A stretch of 37,089 bases of DNA, from assembly GCA_018333455.1 (NCBI GenBank), contig JAGXTN010000034.1, positions 1 to 37,089 on the forward strand, in the 5' to 3' direction. The notes beneath the pieces are model-generated. The model was given only the letters and a program-made list of their open reading frames with translations. It searched no databases and was not told the DNA's origin. Position numbers and translations under genes: made by a program. The DNA is from Dethiobacter sp. GTDB lineage: Bacteria > Bacillota > Dethiobacteria > Dethiobacterales > Dethiobacteraceae. The number at the start of each line of letters is the position of its first letter. Within the stretch, counting starts at the first letter, position 1. Below are positions 23,501 to 31,838 of this stretch, piece after piece.

Positions 23501-25867
23501 TTAGTTCCGTAACGGCTTACCTGTTTTTAACAAGTGCGCCATCCGCTGTTGTGTTTTCGGCTGCATACAAAGCTCCACAAATACTTCCCGCTCAAGATCA
23601 AGCAGATATTGTTCAGTTACCCAGGTGTTTGCCGTCACATTTCCGCCTGTCATGATATAGCCCAGTCTTTCAGCTAGGAAAGCGTCATATTCTGAGATTT
23701 GGAGACCTTCCTTCATGTTATAGAGACCTGCTTTGAGCGTCGCCAAGCCATTCTCACCGATTACCCTGATTTTTCTGGAAACAGGTGGTTTATAACCGGC
23801 GATGGCCATACCAAGTACAGCTTGCTTTGCTTCAAAAATCAAACGGTCATGGTTAGGCACAAAGCCATCTGCCGGGCGCATATAGCCAAACTTCACGGCC
23901 TCCTTGGCACTGGTGCTCACTTTCGCCTGAGCCACAGTCATGAAGCCGGCCACAATCAACTGGGTCAGATCGACCGCCTCATTGTCCATTACCGTTTCCA
24001 CGCTGCGCAAGACCATTTCCTTTGTGCCGCCACCGGCAGGTATCACACCCACGCCCAATTCGACCAGCCCCATGTAAGTTTCCGCCGCAGCCAAAATCCG
24101 ATCGGAGTGGGCCAGCACTTCGTAACCGCCGCCCAACGCCATACCATGGGGAGCTGCTACCACCGGCTTACTGCAGTATTTCAGACGCATCAGGGAACTC
24201 TGGAAGTGACGAACCATCATGTGCAGTTCATCCCATTCTCCGGCCTGAGCCTCCATTAGAATCATCATTAAGTTTGCACCGACACAGAAATTCTTAGCAT
24301 GATTGGCAATAACCAACCCTTCCCAGTTCTTCTCCACTTCCTCAGCAGACTTGGTAATCATGGAAAGAACGTCCGCGCCGATCGCCTGACGGACAGAATG
24401 GAACTCTAGGCAGACCACTCCATCACCGATATCAATCAGACTGGCACCAGCGTTAGACTTTACTACGCCACTCTTTTCTTTAAAGTTGGGAAGATAAATG
24501 GTACCAAAAAGATTAGGCATCTCTTGATAGGCTTTAGTTTTAAAATCATAAAAATACGTTTTCCCATCTTCTTTTTTATAAAATGACGCTATTCCTGCAG
24601 CCAGCATCTCTGTCACCATAGGGGGCACCGTGCCACCTTCAGCAGCTATACGCTCAGCCGCTTCTTTGACGCCGATGGCATCCCATGTTTCAAAGGGGCC
24701 CATTTCCCAGTTAAAACCCCAGCGCATGGCTCTGTCTACGGAAAGGATATCATCAGCAATCTCTGCAGCTTTTAGCGCTGAGTAGACCATCATACCACGT
24801 AGCGACTTCCAAGCAAAGATGCTACCTTTATCGCCTGCTTTAAGCAAGGCGCGTACTCTGCCTGGAACAGATGTAGCGTTCTTTGCCGCTTCCAAACTGG
24901 CAAATTTTGCTTTCTTCTGCTCTCGATATTCCATACTCTCCATTTCCAGAGTTAGAATCCGCTTTTCTTTGCCACTCTTTTCTTTCTTATAAAAACCCTG
25001 ACCGGTTTTCTCCCCCAGCCAGCGCCTCTTATTCATTTCTTCCAAAAACGGCGGGATTTTAAAAGCATCTTTCTCCCAGCCCTCTGATACTTTTTCACCC
25101 ACATTTTGCGCCACATGCAAAAAAATGTCAAGACCAACCATATCCAATGTACGGAATGTGGCACTCTTGGGGCGCCCCATGGCCGGACCGGTAACTGCAT
25201 CTACTTCTTCCGGCGTCAGCCCCTCTTCCTGCATGGCGACAGCCGTAGACAACAGACCGTAGACCCCAATCCGGTTGCCAATAAAGTTGGGCGTATCTTT
25301 TGCTAAGACAACACCTTTACCCAAGACTCTGTCTCCGAAATCCTTCATAAACTCTACAATGGCAAGGTCAGTGTCAGCACCGGGAATAATTTCAAGCAAT
25401 TTCATATAACGAGGCGGATTAAAAAAGTGTGTCCCCAAAAAGTTTTTGCGAAATTCTGGTGAACAATCTGCAACCATTTCATTGATAGAAAGTCCGGAAG
25501 TATTACTGGAAACGATCATGCCTGAATTCCAGTATTTTTCCACCCGCGCAAAAAGATTTTTCTTAATTTCCATTTTTTCAGCCACTACTTCAATGACCCA
25601 GTCCACACCCGCAATCTTGTGCAAATCGTCTTCCAAGTTCCCATAAGTAAGCAGACTAACGTCTTCCGCTTGATACAACGGGGAAGGTTTCATTTTTTTT
25701 AGGTTTTCGATTCCTTGCCTAGCCAGCTTGCTCCTGTCACCAGTCGCGGCATCCGGCGGCACGATATCCAAGACAAGGCAAGGAATCCCTACGTTAGCCA
25801 GATGGGCGGCTATACTGGCTCCCATAGTCCCTGCCCCAAGGACAGCAGCATTTTTGATTGTTCTCAT
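23501..25867 (-). CDS. fadN: 3-hydroxyacyl-CoA dehydrogenase / enoyl-CoA hydratase FadN
   Basis: A 788-residue bifunctional beta-oxidation protein. The N-terminal Rossmann domain begins [21 protein letters not shown], with [12 protein letters not shown] and [19 protein letters not shown]. 3HCDH C-terminal domains follow ([40 protein letters not shown]). The C-terminal crotonase domain (from about 480) has [40 protein letters not shown] and [19 protein letters not shown]. This order, dehydrogenase first, is that of Bacillus FadN rather than E. coli FadB. It is the first gene of the operon. Confidence 0.96.
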   Translation of the reverse strand: MRTIKNAAVLGAGTMGASIAAHLANVGIPCLVLDIVPPDAATGDRSKLARQGIENLKKMKPSPLYQAEDVSLLTYGNLEDDLHKIAGVDWVIEVVAEKMEIKKNLFARVEKYWNSGMIVSSNTSGLSINEMVADCSPEFRKNFLGTHFFNPPRYMKLLEIIPGADTDLAIVEFMKDFGDRVLGKGVVLAKDTPNFIGNRIGVYGLLSTAVAMQEEGLTPEEVDAVTGPAMGRPKSATFRTLDMVGLDIFLHVAQNVGEKVSEGWEKDAFKIPPFLEEMNKRRWLGEKTGQGFYKKEKSGKEKRILTLEMESMEYREQKKAKFASLEAAKNATSVPGRVRALLKAGDKGSIFAWKSLRGMMVYSALKAAEIADDILSVDRAMRWGFNWEMGPFETWDAIGVKEAAERIAAEGGTVPPMVTEMLAAGIASFYKKEDGKTYFYDFKTKAYQEMPNLFGTIYLPNFKEKSGVVKSNAGASLIDIGDGVVCLEFHSVRQAIGADVLSMITKSAEEVEKNWEGLVIANHAKNFCVGANLMMILMEAQAGEWDELHMMVRHFQSSLMRLKYCSKPVVAAPHGMALGGGYEVLAHSDRILAAAETYMGLVELGVGVIPAGGGTKEMVLRSVETVMDNEAVDLTQLIVAGFMTVAQAKVSTSAKEAVKFGYMRPADGFVPNHDRLIFEAKQAVLGMAIAGYKPPVSRKIRVIGENGLATLKAGLYNMKEGLQISEYDAFLAERLGYIMTGGNVTANTWVTEQYLLDLEREVFVELCMQPKTQQRMAHLLKTGKPLRN

Positions 25868-26172
25868 CCCAAATTAGCACCTCCTGTTAATATTTCTACT
25901 TGTAAAATATTTATGTTGTCAATTTCGTTATTTTAACCTGCAATTCCTGCTAATTTGCAAATATTTTAAAAATATTTTTTATTCCCTAAAACACTGATAA
26001 CTCTCTTGAACAGAGCTTGATTTTAACAATATTTTACTGCAAATCTTATTAGTTTTACAATATTCAGCATTTTAAAATAAAAATTCTGGCAATTTTATAC
26101 GGTTGATGATATACTCGATAGGAAAGTTTTATATTTGCCCCCATGAGAGAAGATAGATATGGAGGGACCATC
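25868..26172. promoter_or_regulatory. Divergent control region between fadN and the MarR gene
   Basis: A 305-base AT-rich spacer. Towards fadN, TTGACA (minus strand, 25917-25922) and TAGAAA (25893-25898) lie 18 bases apart, and AGGAGGTG precedes the ATG. Towards the MarR gene, TGGCAA (26087-26092) and TATACT (26110-26115) lie 17 bases apart. Several AATATTTT or AAATATTT elements are scattered through it, including a near-palindrome at about 25959-25978. These are candidates for regulator binding, but AT richness alone could produce them. No ORF is supported. Confidence 0.6.
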
Positions 26173-26679
26173 TTGCACGAATTCAAAGAAACAGCAGTTT
26201 TTACCACAGCCTTTCAGGAAATCTTCCCCAAGCTAATGCATTATTTGGAAGCAGAAGAAATCCGAGAACTCACAGGTTTAGGAATAACCCCTGGTCAAAC
26301 CAATGCTCTGCTGATCCTTTATCTGCACGAAGACCTAACCATGGGAGAATTGAGTGCCGAAATTTATTTGGCGGAGAGCGCCGCCACACGTCTCGTCGAT
26401 CGCTTGGTTAAAATGAATCTGGCAAAGCGCAGGGGGGACGATAAAGACCGTAGGGTGGTCAGAGTTTTTCTTTCCTCATACGGACGTCAGCTTGCCGGCC
26501 TCGTCTTTGAGCGGCGTTCCCAAAGATTCCGCAACCTAGCCAATCACCTCTCTCCCGAGGAACGGGATATGTTGGTTCACTCCGTAAAAGCTGTTTTAAG
26601 GGTCTTTGAAGAGCTGGAAGCAGAAACGACGATTAAAGCTAGATTGCAAGAAGAAGAAACGCAAAAAAGACTGGGGTGA
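26173..26679 (+). CDS. MarR-family transcriptional regulator
   Basis: A 168-residue MarR-type winged-helix repressor. The DNA-binding part is GLGITPGQTNALLILYLHEDLTMGELSAEIYLAESAATRLVDRLVKMNLAKRRGDDKDRRVVRVFLS, with recognition helix around AESAATRLVDRL and the wing RRGDDKDRRVV. Dimerising helices flank it, and the last 25 residues are highly charged. TTG at 26173 follows GGAGGG by seven bases; the ATG at 26143 has no site. It is transcribed away from fadN, so control of the fad operon, perhaps by acyl-CoA, is a natural inference, not shown. Confidence 0.9.
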   Translation: MHEFKETAVFTTAFQEIFPKLMHYLEAEEIRELTGLGITPGQTNALLILYLHEDLTMGELSAEIYLAESAATRLVDRLVKMNLAKRRGDDKDRRVVRVFLSSYGRQLAGLVFERRSQRFRNLANHLSPEERDMLVHSVKAVLRVFEELEAETTIKARLQEEETQKRLG

Positions 26680-26722
26680 CCCGGTCTTTTTCTATATTAA
26701 ATTTAAATTTTTGGAGGGCAAC

Positions 26723-27307
26723 ATGCGCAAGCTACTCGACCTACTATTTACTTGGCCGCCGTTTTTTTATATTCTGCTGGCGGCTAACTTCTTCGGCTCA
26801 TTATATGGCTTCTGGTGGTATCGCCACCAATTTATGGAAACAAACTATCTTCTCTGGCTCTTCGTTCCCAACTCTCCCATGGCCATCCTCTACTTTTTTT
26901 TCGCACTTCTTTTTTTCCTGCGCGGCAAACGCTCCGTTTTTTGGGAAGGATTGGCGTATTTTGGTTTAATTAAGCACGGCCTGTGGACGGTAGCCATTAT
27001 CACAAGCTATTATTTTGCAGGACACACGCATCCTGAAAATATTCTGCTTTGGGCAGGACATCTTGCCATGGCGTTGCAGGCTGTGCTTTTCTGGTTATAC
27101 TACGGTCTTCCCCTCACTTATCCATTGGCAGCCGGAATCGCAGGCTGGTATCTCTTTGATGATTTTCTCGACTATGTCGTTGGCATTCATCCCTATATTG
27201 ACACCTCTGCCATCAGTCTGACCGCCGTTCGGGGTTTTGCCGTAACTTATAGCGTACTCCTAGCTGGAGCGTATTTTTTTACAGCTTGGCGTCACAAAAA
27301 TAACTAG
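26723..27307 (+). CDS. DUF1405 membrane protein (YpjA-like)
   Basis: A 194-residue protein with about six hydrophobic helices. It includes the family features LLAANFFGSLYGFWWYRHQF, LFVPNSPMAILYFFFALLFFLRGK, HGLWTVAI, ENILLWAGHLAMALQA and DDFLDYVVGIHPYI. YpjA/DUF1405 proteins have no assigned function. The ATG at 26723 follows GGAGGG; the longer frame start at 26606 lies inside the MarR gene. Its stop codon shares CTAG with the stop codon of the convergent DUF1284 gene. Confidence 0.88.
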   Translation: MRKLLDLLFTWPPFFYILLAANFFGSLYGFWWYRHQFMETNYLLWLFVPNSPMAILYFFFALLFFLRGKRSVFWEGLAYFGLIKHGLWTVAIITSYYFAGHTHPENILLWAGHLAMALQAVLFWLYYGLPLTYPLAAGIAGWYLFDDFLDYVVGIHPYIDTSAISLTAVRGFAVTYSVLLAGAYFFTAWRHKNN

Positions 27308-27699
27308 CGTAGCGGCAGCTCATCGCAAAAATTCTGCCAACGACAACCGATACATGCCTTTTTTGGGAGAGAACTATCAGCGACTGCTGCTAACCTGGCA
27401 GCAAGTTCGTGATACGACAACCGTTCTCCGGGCCAGACGCCGAGCATTTTAAGCACAATACCGTCCCGTTCTTTAACTAAGACCTGCTCTTCAAGTGCAC
27501 ATTCGCCTGTAGCCATCAGATGCGGACACAGACGACAAATATCGTCAGGCCCATCAACCAATTCAACAAACTGCCGCGGCTTGTCAGACAGGCTCTTTGC
27601 AATCAGCGCCATATTAGCTGTAAACTCGCTACTATAGCCAAGGCCACGAAATCGGGGCAAGCAAAGCAAGTGGTGCCCCCGTAGGTTGATATCTTTCAT
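27304..27699 (-). CDS. DUF1284 protein, cysteine-rich
   Basis: A 131-residue protein. It starts with the family block LRGHHLLCLPRFRGLGYSSEFTANM. Cysteines follow as CRLCPHL, GECAL and, near the end, CIGCRWQNFC. The spacing suggests an iron-sulfur or zinc site, as predicted for DUF1284; no reaction is known. The ATG at 27699 matches family starts, though its ribosome binding site is poor, and a GTG at 27723 is possible. It lies 33 bases after bioY and may be co-transcribed with it. Confidence 0.87.
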   Translation of the reverse strand: MKDINLRGHHLLCLPRFRGLGYSSEFTANMALIAKSLSDKPRQFVELVDGPDDICRLCPHLMATGECALEEQVLVKERDGIVLKMLGVWPGERLSYHELAARLAAVADSSLPKKACIGCRWQNFCDELPLR

Positions 27700-27732
27700 C
27701 TTCTTGCCGTGTTTCCCGCCCACAGCAATAAG

Positions 27733-28293
27733 TCAATTAAGCGATGGGCGATATTTGCTGGGCAGAGCAAGCAGGATTCGTTGTGCAAGCAGCGATGAAA
27801 CGGCAACTTTAATTAAGTCCCCAGGAAGAAACGGCAGCATAAAGCCGACTGCTGTCTCAAGAGGAAGACCAAGCACTCTAGCCATTTGCAAGATACCGGG
27901 AATGTAAACAACAAGCACGCCACCAAACAATGCGGCAAAGCTTAATGTTTTGAGTGAAGGCTTTGCCTTGTTTTCAGTTAACTTACCGACGATGTAGGCG
28001 CCGAGCACAAAACCAAAAAGAAAGCCGCCGCTACGCCCAAATAATATACCCAAGCCAGCCGTGCCGCCAGCAAACACAGGCAAGCCGACAACGCCGAGTA
28101 AAATATAAATAATCTGACTCATGGCTCCTTTATTAGCACCAAGCAGCAGTCCGGCAAGCATCACCGCAAATGTTTGCCCTGTAATCGGCGGCAGGCCGGC
28201 AGGCATTGGCACCGTAATGTAGGCCATAATAGCAGTCAACGCAGCAAAAAGGGCGACTAAGACTAAGTCAAGCACAGCAAATTTCTGTTTCAT
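27733..28293 (-). CDS. bioY: Biotin transporter BioY (ECF-type S component)
   Basis: A 186-residue membrane protein with six hydrophobic segments and the BioY motifs: VPMPAGLPPITGQTFAVMLAGLLLG, GVVGLPVFAGGTAGLG, GRSGGFLFGFVLGAYIVGKL and FLPGDLIKVAVSSLLAQR. It binds and imports biotin, with or without the energising EcfAAT module, which is not in the window. The ATG follows AAGGAGG by seven bases. A perfect BirA-like operator overlaps its promoter, which supports the assignment and indicates repression when biotin is plentiful. Confidence 0.95.
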   Translation of the reverse strand: MKQKFAVLDLVLVALFAALTAIMAYITVPMPAGLPPITGQTFAVMLAGLLLGANKGAMSQIIYILLGVVGLPVFAGGTAGLGILFGRSGGFLFGFVLGAYIVGKLTENKAKPSLKTLSFAALFGGVLVVYIPGILQMARVLGLPLETAVGFMLPFLPGDLIKVAVSSLLAQRILLALPSKYRPSLN

Positions 28294-28322
28294 AATCTTC
28301 CTCCTTCGATTAGTTTAGCTGG

Positions 28323-28378
28323 ATTATAGCATAACAGTTTCCCCATTGTCAACTCAATTTGTATTTGTGGTTGACAAT
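28323..28378 (-). promoter_or_regulatory. bioY promoter with BirA-type operator
   Basis: On the minus strand TTGACA (28347-28352) and TATAAT (28323-28328) have an 18-base spacer. ATTGTCAAC (28345-28353) and GTTGACAAT (28370-28378) are exact inverted repeats 16 bases apart, very close to the Firmicute BirA half-site TTGTTAACC with a 14-16 base spacer. The half-site nearest the gene covers the -35 box, so bound BirA would block polymerase. Confidence 0.88.
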
Positions 28379-28403
28379 GAGAATATGGTGAGTAGACCCC
28401 CAT

Positions 28404-28430
28404 GCCGCCTGCCTGCCGCAGGCGGGCGGC
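28404..28430. repeat. GC-rich hairpin in the bioY-fbaB spacer
   Basis: GCCGCC-t-GCCTGC pairs with GCAGGC-g-GGCGGC around a single C, so the real loop must be larger. It has no T tract on either strand. It looks like an intergenic palindrome rather than a terminator. Confidence 0.55.
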
Positions 28431-28463
28431 ACCATCAGAAGGATGAAAATACGCCTCAGCTGG

Positions 28464-28498
28464 CCCTCACCCTAGCCCTCTCCCGCAGGGAGAGGGGA
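28464..28498. repeat. REP-like palindrome, copy 1
   Basis: CCCTCACCCTAGCC followed by the hairpin CCCTCTCCC-gca-GGGAGAGGG. The same 35-base pattern returns at 36677-36711 with only two differences. It lies 50 bases after the fbaB stop and may stabilise or end that transcript. Confidence 0.8.
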
Positions 28499-28547
28499 TA
28501 AGCTGAGCAGCGGCAGAGTGGACAGTTGTCGGCTATTTTCAGGCTAG

Positions 28548-29612
28548 CTAGGCAATTGTCACGTTTTCGTCTAAGTAAACGTCCTGAATTGCATTGAGGA
28601 GCTTAACTCCCTCTGCTAAGGGGCGCTGGAAGGCTTTGCGGCCGGAAATCAGGCCCATACCCCCGGCACGTTTGTTGATAACAGCAGTCCGAACTGCTTC
28701 GATCATATCATTTTCCCCGGCTGCTCCGCCGGAATTGATTAAGCCGCTGCGCCCCATGTAGCAGTTAGCTACCTGGTAACGGGTCATCTCAATTGGATGG
28801 CTACCAGCCAGTGAGCTATATACTCGCGGATGCGTTTTGCCAAACTCCTTACCCGTTTTCTCGCTTACTGCCAAGTATCCGCCGTTTATTTCCGGCAACT
28901 TCTGTTTAATAATATCGGCCTCAATGGTAACGCCCAGGTGATTAGCCTGACCTGTTAAATCGGCGGCTGTGTGATAATCTACACCATCTATTTTAAACAT
29001 CGCATTCCGCAAATAACACCAAAGAACCGTAAACATCCCCAGTTCGTGTGCTTGCCGGAAAGCTGCAGCAACTTCCCTGAGCTGATGACGAGACTCTTGG
29101 GAGCCAAAATAAATGGTGGCACCCACACCCACAGCCCCCAGATCACGAGCCTGCTTAACATCAGCAAACATTACTTGGTCAAAAGTGTTTGGGTAGGAAA
29201 GAAACTCATTGTGATTTATTTTGACAATAAACGGTATTCTATAGGCATATTTGCGCGACACCGCCCCCAATACTCCTAAGGTAGATGCTACGGCATTGCA
29301 GCCTCCCTCCATTGCCAGCTTGACAATGTTTTCCGGGTCAAAATAAGCGGGATTTGGAGCAAACGATGCGCCGGCAGAATGCTCAATGCCCTGATCCACC
29401 GGCAAGATAGAAAGATAGCCCGTTCCAGCCAACCTGCCATGGGAAAAAAGCTGCTGCAAGCTCCTCAGCACCGGCGTAGGCCGGCTTGTCTGCGTATAAA
29501 CGCGCTCCAGATAATCCGGGCCGGGCAAGTGCAACTGCTCCTTGTTAATTGTGCCACAGCGATAGCTCAGCAAACTTGCCGCCTCAGACCCCAGAATTTC
29601 CGCAATATTCAA
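28548..29612 (-). CDS. fbaB: Class I fructose-bisphosphate aldolase, FbaB type
   Basis: A 354-residue Schiff-base aldolase (FbaB/DhnA group) that interconverts fructose 1,6-bisphosphate with dihydroxyacetone phosphate and glyceraldehyde 3-phosphate. It matches E. coli FbaB closely from end to end: [68 protein letters not shown] and [19 protein letters not shown]. The Schiff-base lysine corresponds to Lys236 in ADIIKQK. TTG at 29612 is seven bases after AGGAGG and gives MNIAEILG, equal to the family start; the ATG at 29648 would bury that site. The start TTG overlaps the TGA of a 21-codon upstream ORF. Confidence 0.95.
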   Translation of the reverse strand: MNIAEILGSEAASLLSYRCGTINKEQLHLPGPDYLERVYTQTSRPTPVLRSLQQLFSHGRLAGTGYLSILPVDQGIEHSAGASFAPNPAYFDPENIVKLAMEGGCNAVASTLGVLGAVSRKYAYRIPFIVKINHNEFLSYPNTFDQVMFADVKQARDLGAVGVGATIYFGSQESRHQLREVAAAFRQAHELGMFTVLWCYLRNAMFKIDGVDYHTAADLTGQANHLGVTIEADIIKQKLPEINGGYLAVSEKTGKEFGKTHPRVYSSLAGSHPIEMTRYQVANCYMGRSGLINSGGAAGENDMIEAVRTAVINKRAGGMGLISGRKAFQRPLAEGVKLLNAIQDVYLDENVTIA

Positions 29613-29674
29613 CGACCTTCCTCCTTGCATTTTATTACGCTCCTGCACCGCTGACGAAAAATTGCTTTGCCCAA
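29609..29674 (-). CDS. Possible 21-residue leader ORF of fbaB
   Basis: TTG at 29674 follows GAGGAGG by seven bases and opens a frame encoding [21 protein letters not shown]. The frame ends with TGA, which overlaps the fbaB start as TTGA. It contains the fbaB ribosome binding site near its end. The layout is that of a translationally coupled leader. The sequence is basic (several Arg and Lys) with two cysteines. Without conservation data it remains tentative. Confidence 0.35.
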   Translation of the reverse strand: MGKAIFRQRCRSVIKCKEEGR

Positions 29675-29761
29675 ACAGAAAACCTCCTCATGCTACATCT
29701 TCCGCCATAGTTCGACCTAGAGCACTAAAATCCCTTTATTAGGAATTAGAATTAGTACTTA

Positions 29762-30511
29762 TTAATAATATTTTTGACTAAGATAACTTTTTAGTTCCGG
29801 GATACCTATTTCGCCAAAATGAAAAACTGATGCTGCCAACAGAATATCGGCGCCTGCCTCAGCAGCTTCCAGAAAATGCTCCAACTTACCGGCTCCGCCT
29901 GAGGCAACAACCGGCACGCTTGTCACTGCTTTAATCCTCCGGATTAAGGGCAAGTCATAACCTGTTTTCGCGCCGTCACAAGCTTTGCTGGTGGGAAGGA
30001 TGATGGCAGCGCCGCGAGCCTCGGCTTCCTTCGCCCACTCAATAGCGTCCATGCCCGTTTTCTGATTGCCACCTTCAACGTAAACTTCATACCCGGAAGG
30101 CAATGCCTGGTTTTTATCTACATCAATGGCCACAACCACTTTCTCCCGGCCAAGCAACTTTACAGCTTCATCAATTAAACTGGGGTTGCGAAAAGCGGCA
30201 CTACTAATCGACACACGGTCAGCCCCGGCAGCCAACACTGCTTCAGCCTCACCAACATTTTTAATTCCTCCGCCAACTGTAAAAGGAACTGTGGTGACGG
30301 CAGCTACGTCCTTTACCGTCTTTAAGATGGTTTTTCTGCCTTCAATGGTGGCAGTAATATCCAGAAACGCCAACTCATCAGCACCCGCCTCACAATAAGC
30401 GCGGGCGCACGCCACAGGATCCCCTGCATCTTTTAAACCGACGAAATGGATCCCCTTAACTACTCGCCCATCTTTTATATCCAAGCAAGGCATAATTAAT
30501 ATTTTGCGCAA
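29762..30511 (-). CDS. hisF: HisF-family protein (imidazole glycerol phosphate synthase cyclase-like)
   Basis: A 249-residue (beta-alpha)8 barrel. Catalytic Asp11 (CLDIKDGRVVKG) and Asp130 (VVVAIDVDK) of HisF are kept, as are both phosphate-site regions (VGGGIKN, ASGGAGKLEHFLEA, AASVFHFGE). Compared with Thermotoga HisF, the ammonia-gate residues change: Arg5 is Leu5, Lys99 is Arg99, Glu167 is Ile170; Glu46 is kept. The TSxDxDG motif is TSKACDG, losing the first Asp. No hisH or other his gene lies nearby; instead it follows a KASIII-like gene by 17 bases. It is therefore either a divergent HisF or a paralogue with another substrate. TTG at 30511 follows GGGGGAAG; longer starts would overlap the upstream gene. 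Confidence 0.85.
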   Translation of the reverse strand: MRKILIMPCLDIKDGRVVKGIHFVGLKDAGDPVACARAYCEAGADELAFLDITATIEGRKTILKTVKDVAAVTTVPFTVGGGIKNVGEAEAVLAAGADRVSISSAAFRNPSLIDEAVKLLGREKVVVAIDVDKNQALPSGYEVYVEGGNQKTGMDAIEWAKEAEARGAAIILPTSKACDGAKTGYDLPLIRRIKAVTSVPVVASGGAGKLEHFLEAAEAGADILLAASVFHFGEIGIPELKSYLSQKYY

Positions 30512-30528
30512 AACAACTTCCCCCTTCA

Positions 30529-31611
30529 TTAATACGACCCCGCAGCACGAGGACACTCAATATATTCTCTAATCATTTCCAGGCCGGTTTTTTCACAGGG
30601 CGGCAACTCTATATCGGCCAAACTAACAGGGGTTACCCGTTCGCCCCAACGGATAACATGAGCACTATATGTAAGGCCGGCTCCGAAAGCCGGCAAAAGA
30701 ATCTGCATTCCCGGCTTTACAAACCCTTCCTCAATGGCTTCCACTAGCGCTACCGGCGTGGTAGCCGACGACATATTACCGTACTTATGAATGTTAATAA
30801 ATACCTTCTCCGGTGAAATTTTAAGTCGTTTGCCCATGGCTTCCACAATTCGTAAATTTGCCTGATGTGGCACAACAAGCTCAATCTGGTCGGCAGTCAG
30901 GCCGGCTTGGGCAATAGCCTCTTCTGAGGCCTCCGCCATTCCCAAGACTGCTTTCTTAAAAATTTCTTGACCGTGGAAATCCCACCAGACTCCGCCGCGC
31001 ATACTTCGCCCATCAATGTAACGCATGCCTATCCCATGAGCACGCAATATATCACGCGATTCTGCGAAACAACCTAGCTTATCAGCCAATAGCCCTTCAT
31101 TTTTTTCTGTCCCCTGAACTACAAAAGCGGCGGCACCATCGCCAAAGAGCACCGCAACATTACGATCCTGCCAATCTTGAATATTGGTGATGACTTCGGC
31201 ACCAATAATCAAGGCTGTCCGCACGGCCCCTGTTTTAATCATCGCGGAAGCAACAGAAAGTGCATACATGCCACTAGTACAAGCTGTATTTAAGTCAAAT
31301 GCCGCTGCTTTTTTGATGCCTAGCAGTAATTGGATGTAGGATGCGTTATTTGGCACCACATCATCCGGCGTACAGCTACCGAAAATAATCAAATCTACAT
31401 CATCGGCAGCCACTCCCGCAGCAGCTAGAGCACGCGCTGACGCTATGTGCGCCAATTGACTAATCGACACATGGGAAACACGGCGCTCCTTCATGCCAGT
31501 GCGTGTCACAATCCACTCATCATTCGTGTCGAGAAAGGTGGAAATGTCTTCGTTTGTCAAAATGGCAGGCGGCATACACTTGCCCCAACCGGTAATCGCA
31601 GCATATTTCAT
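30529..31611 (-). CDS. 3-oxoacyl-ACP synthase III-like protein (KASIII/FabH family)
   Basis: A 360-residue thiolase-fold condensing enzyme with the full KASIII triad: Cys111 (NTACTSG), His249 (VPHQANLR) and Asn279 (KYGNMSSAT). It also has the family N-terminus (GWGKCMPPAILTNEDI, TNDEWIVTRTGMKERR) and FGDGAAAFVV. It is about 35-40 residues longer than typical FabH because of a C-terminal tail (RVTPVSLADIELPPCEKTGLEMIREYIECPR). No other fatty acid synthesis gene is adjacent, so it may prime a specialised product rather than bulk lipid. The ATG at 31611 is chosen over 31626 because family members start MKYAAITG. The HisF-like gene follows at 17 bases. Confidence 0.88.
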   Translation of the reverse strand: MKYAAITGWGKCMPPAILTNEDISTFLDTNDEWIVTRTGMKERRVSHVSISQLAHIASARALAAAGVAADDVDLIIFGSCTPDDVVPNNASYIQLLLGIKKAAAFDLNTACTSGMYALSVASAMIKTGAVRTALIIGAEVITNIQDWQDRNVAVLFGDGAAAFVVQGTEKNEGLLADKLGCFAESRDILRAHGIGMRYIDGRSMRGGVWWDFHGQEIFKKAVLGMAEASEEAIAQAGLTADQIELVVPHQANLRIVEAMGKRLKISPEKVFINIHKYGNMSSATTPVALVEAIEEGFVKPGMQILLPAFGAGLTYSAHVIRWGERVTPVSLADIELPPCEKTGLEMIREYIECPRAAGSY

Positions 31612-31666
31612 TCGCTCTCTTCCCATCCCTTCAGCTACTTTGCTTAGAAAGTTTTTCCTTATAGAT

Positions 31667-31688
31667 AGTATACGCTTAGTATACGCTG
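31667..31688 (-). promoter_or_regulatory. Tandem 11-bp repeats upstream of the KASIII-like gene
   Basis: AGTATACGCTT (31667-31677) is followed directly by AGTATACGCTG (31678-31688). Each unit contains the palindrome GTATAC, and on the minus strand each gives TATACT, a good -10 box. TTGTTC lies 17 bases before the first TATACT. The repeats may be two alternative -10 elements or a two-site operator, 56-77 bases before the start codon. Confidence 0.5.
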
Positions 31689-31838
31689 TTTTGCCTGAGA
31701 GAACAACCTCAACGATAAAACGATTTCACCACCAGAATTTACACTAATTCTCCTGCAACCTAGCTGCCCTAACTGTGAGTTATAAATTTAGAAGATAAGA
31801 GCAGGTAAGTCGCTGCAGATGACGAAATATTGTCTATT

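Noticed and set aside
23699-24259. Open + strand frame of 186 codons, His-rich
   Set aside because: Antisense to the crotonase domain of fadN; no motif or ribosome binding site supports it.
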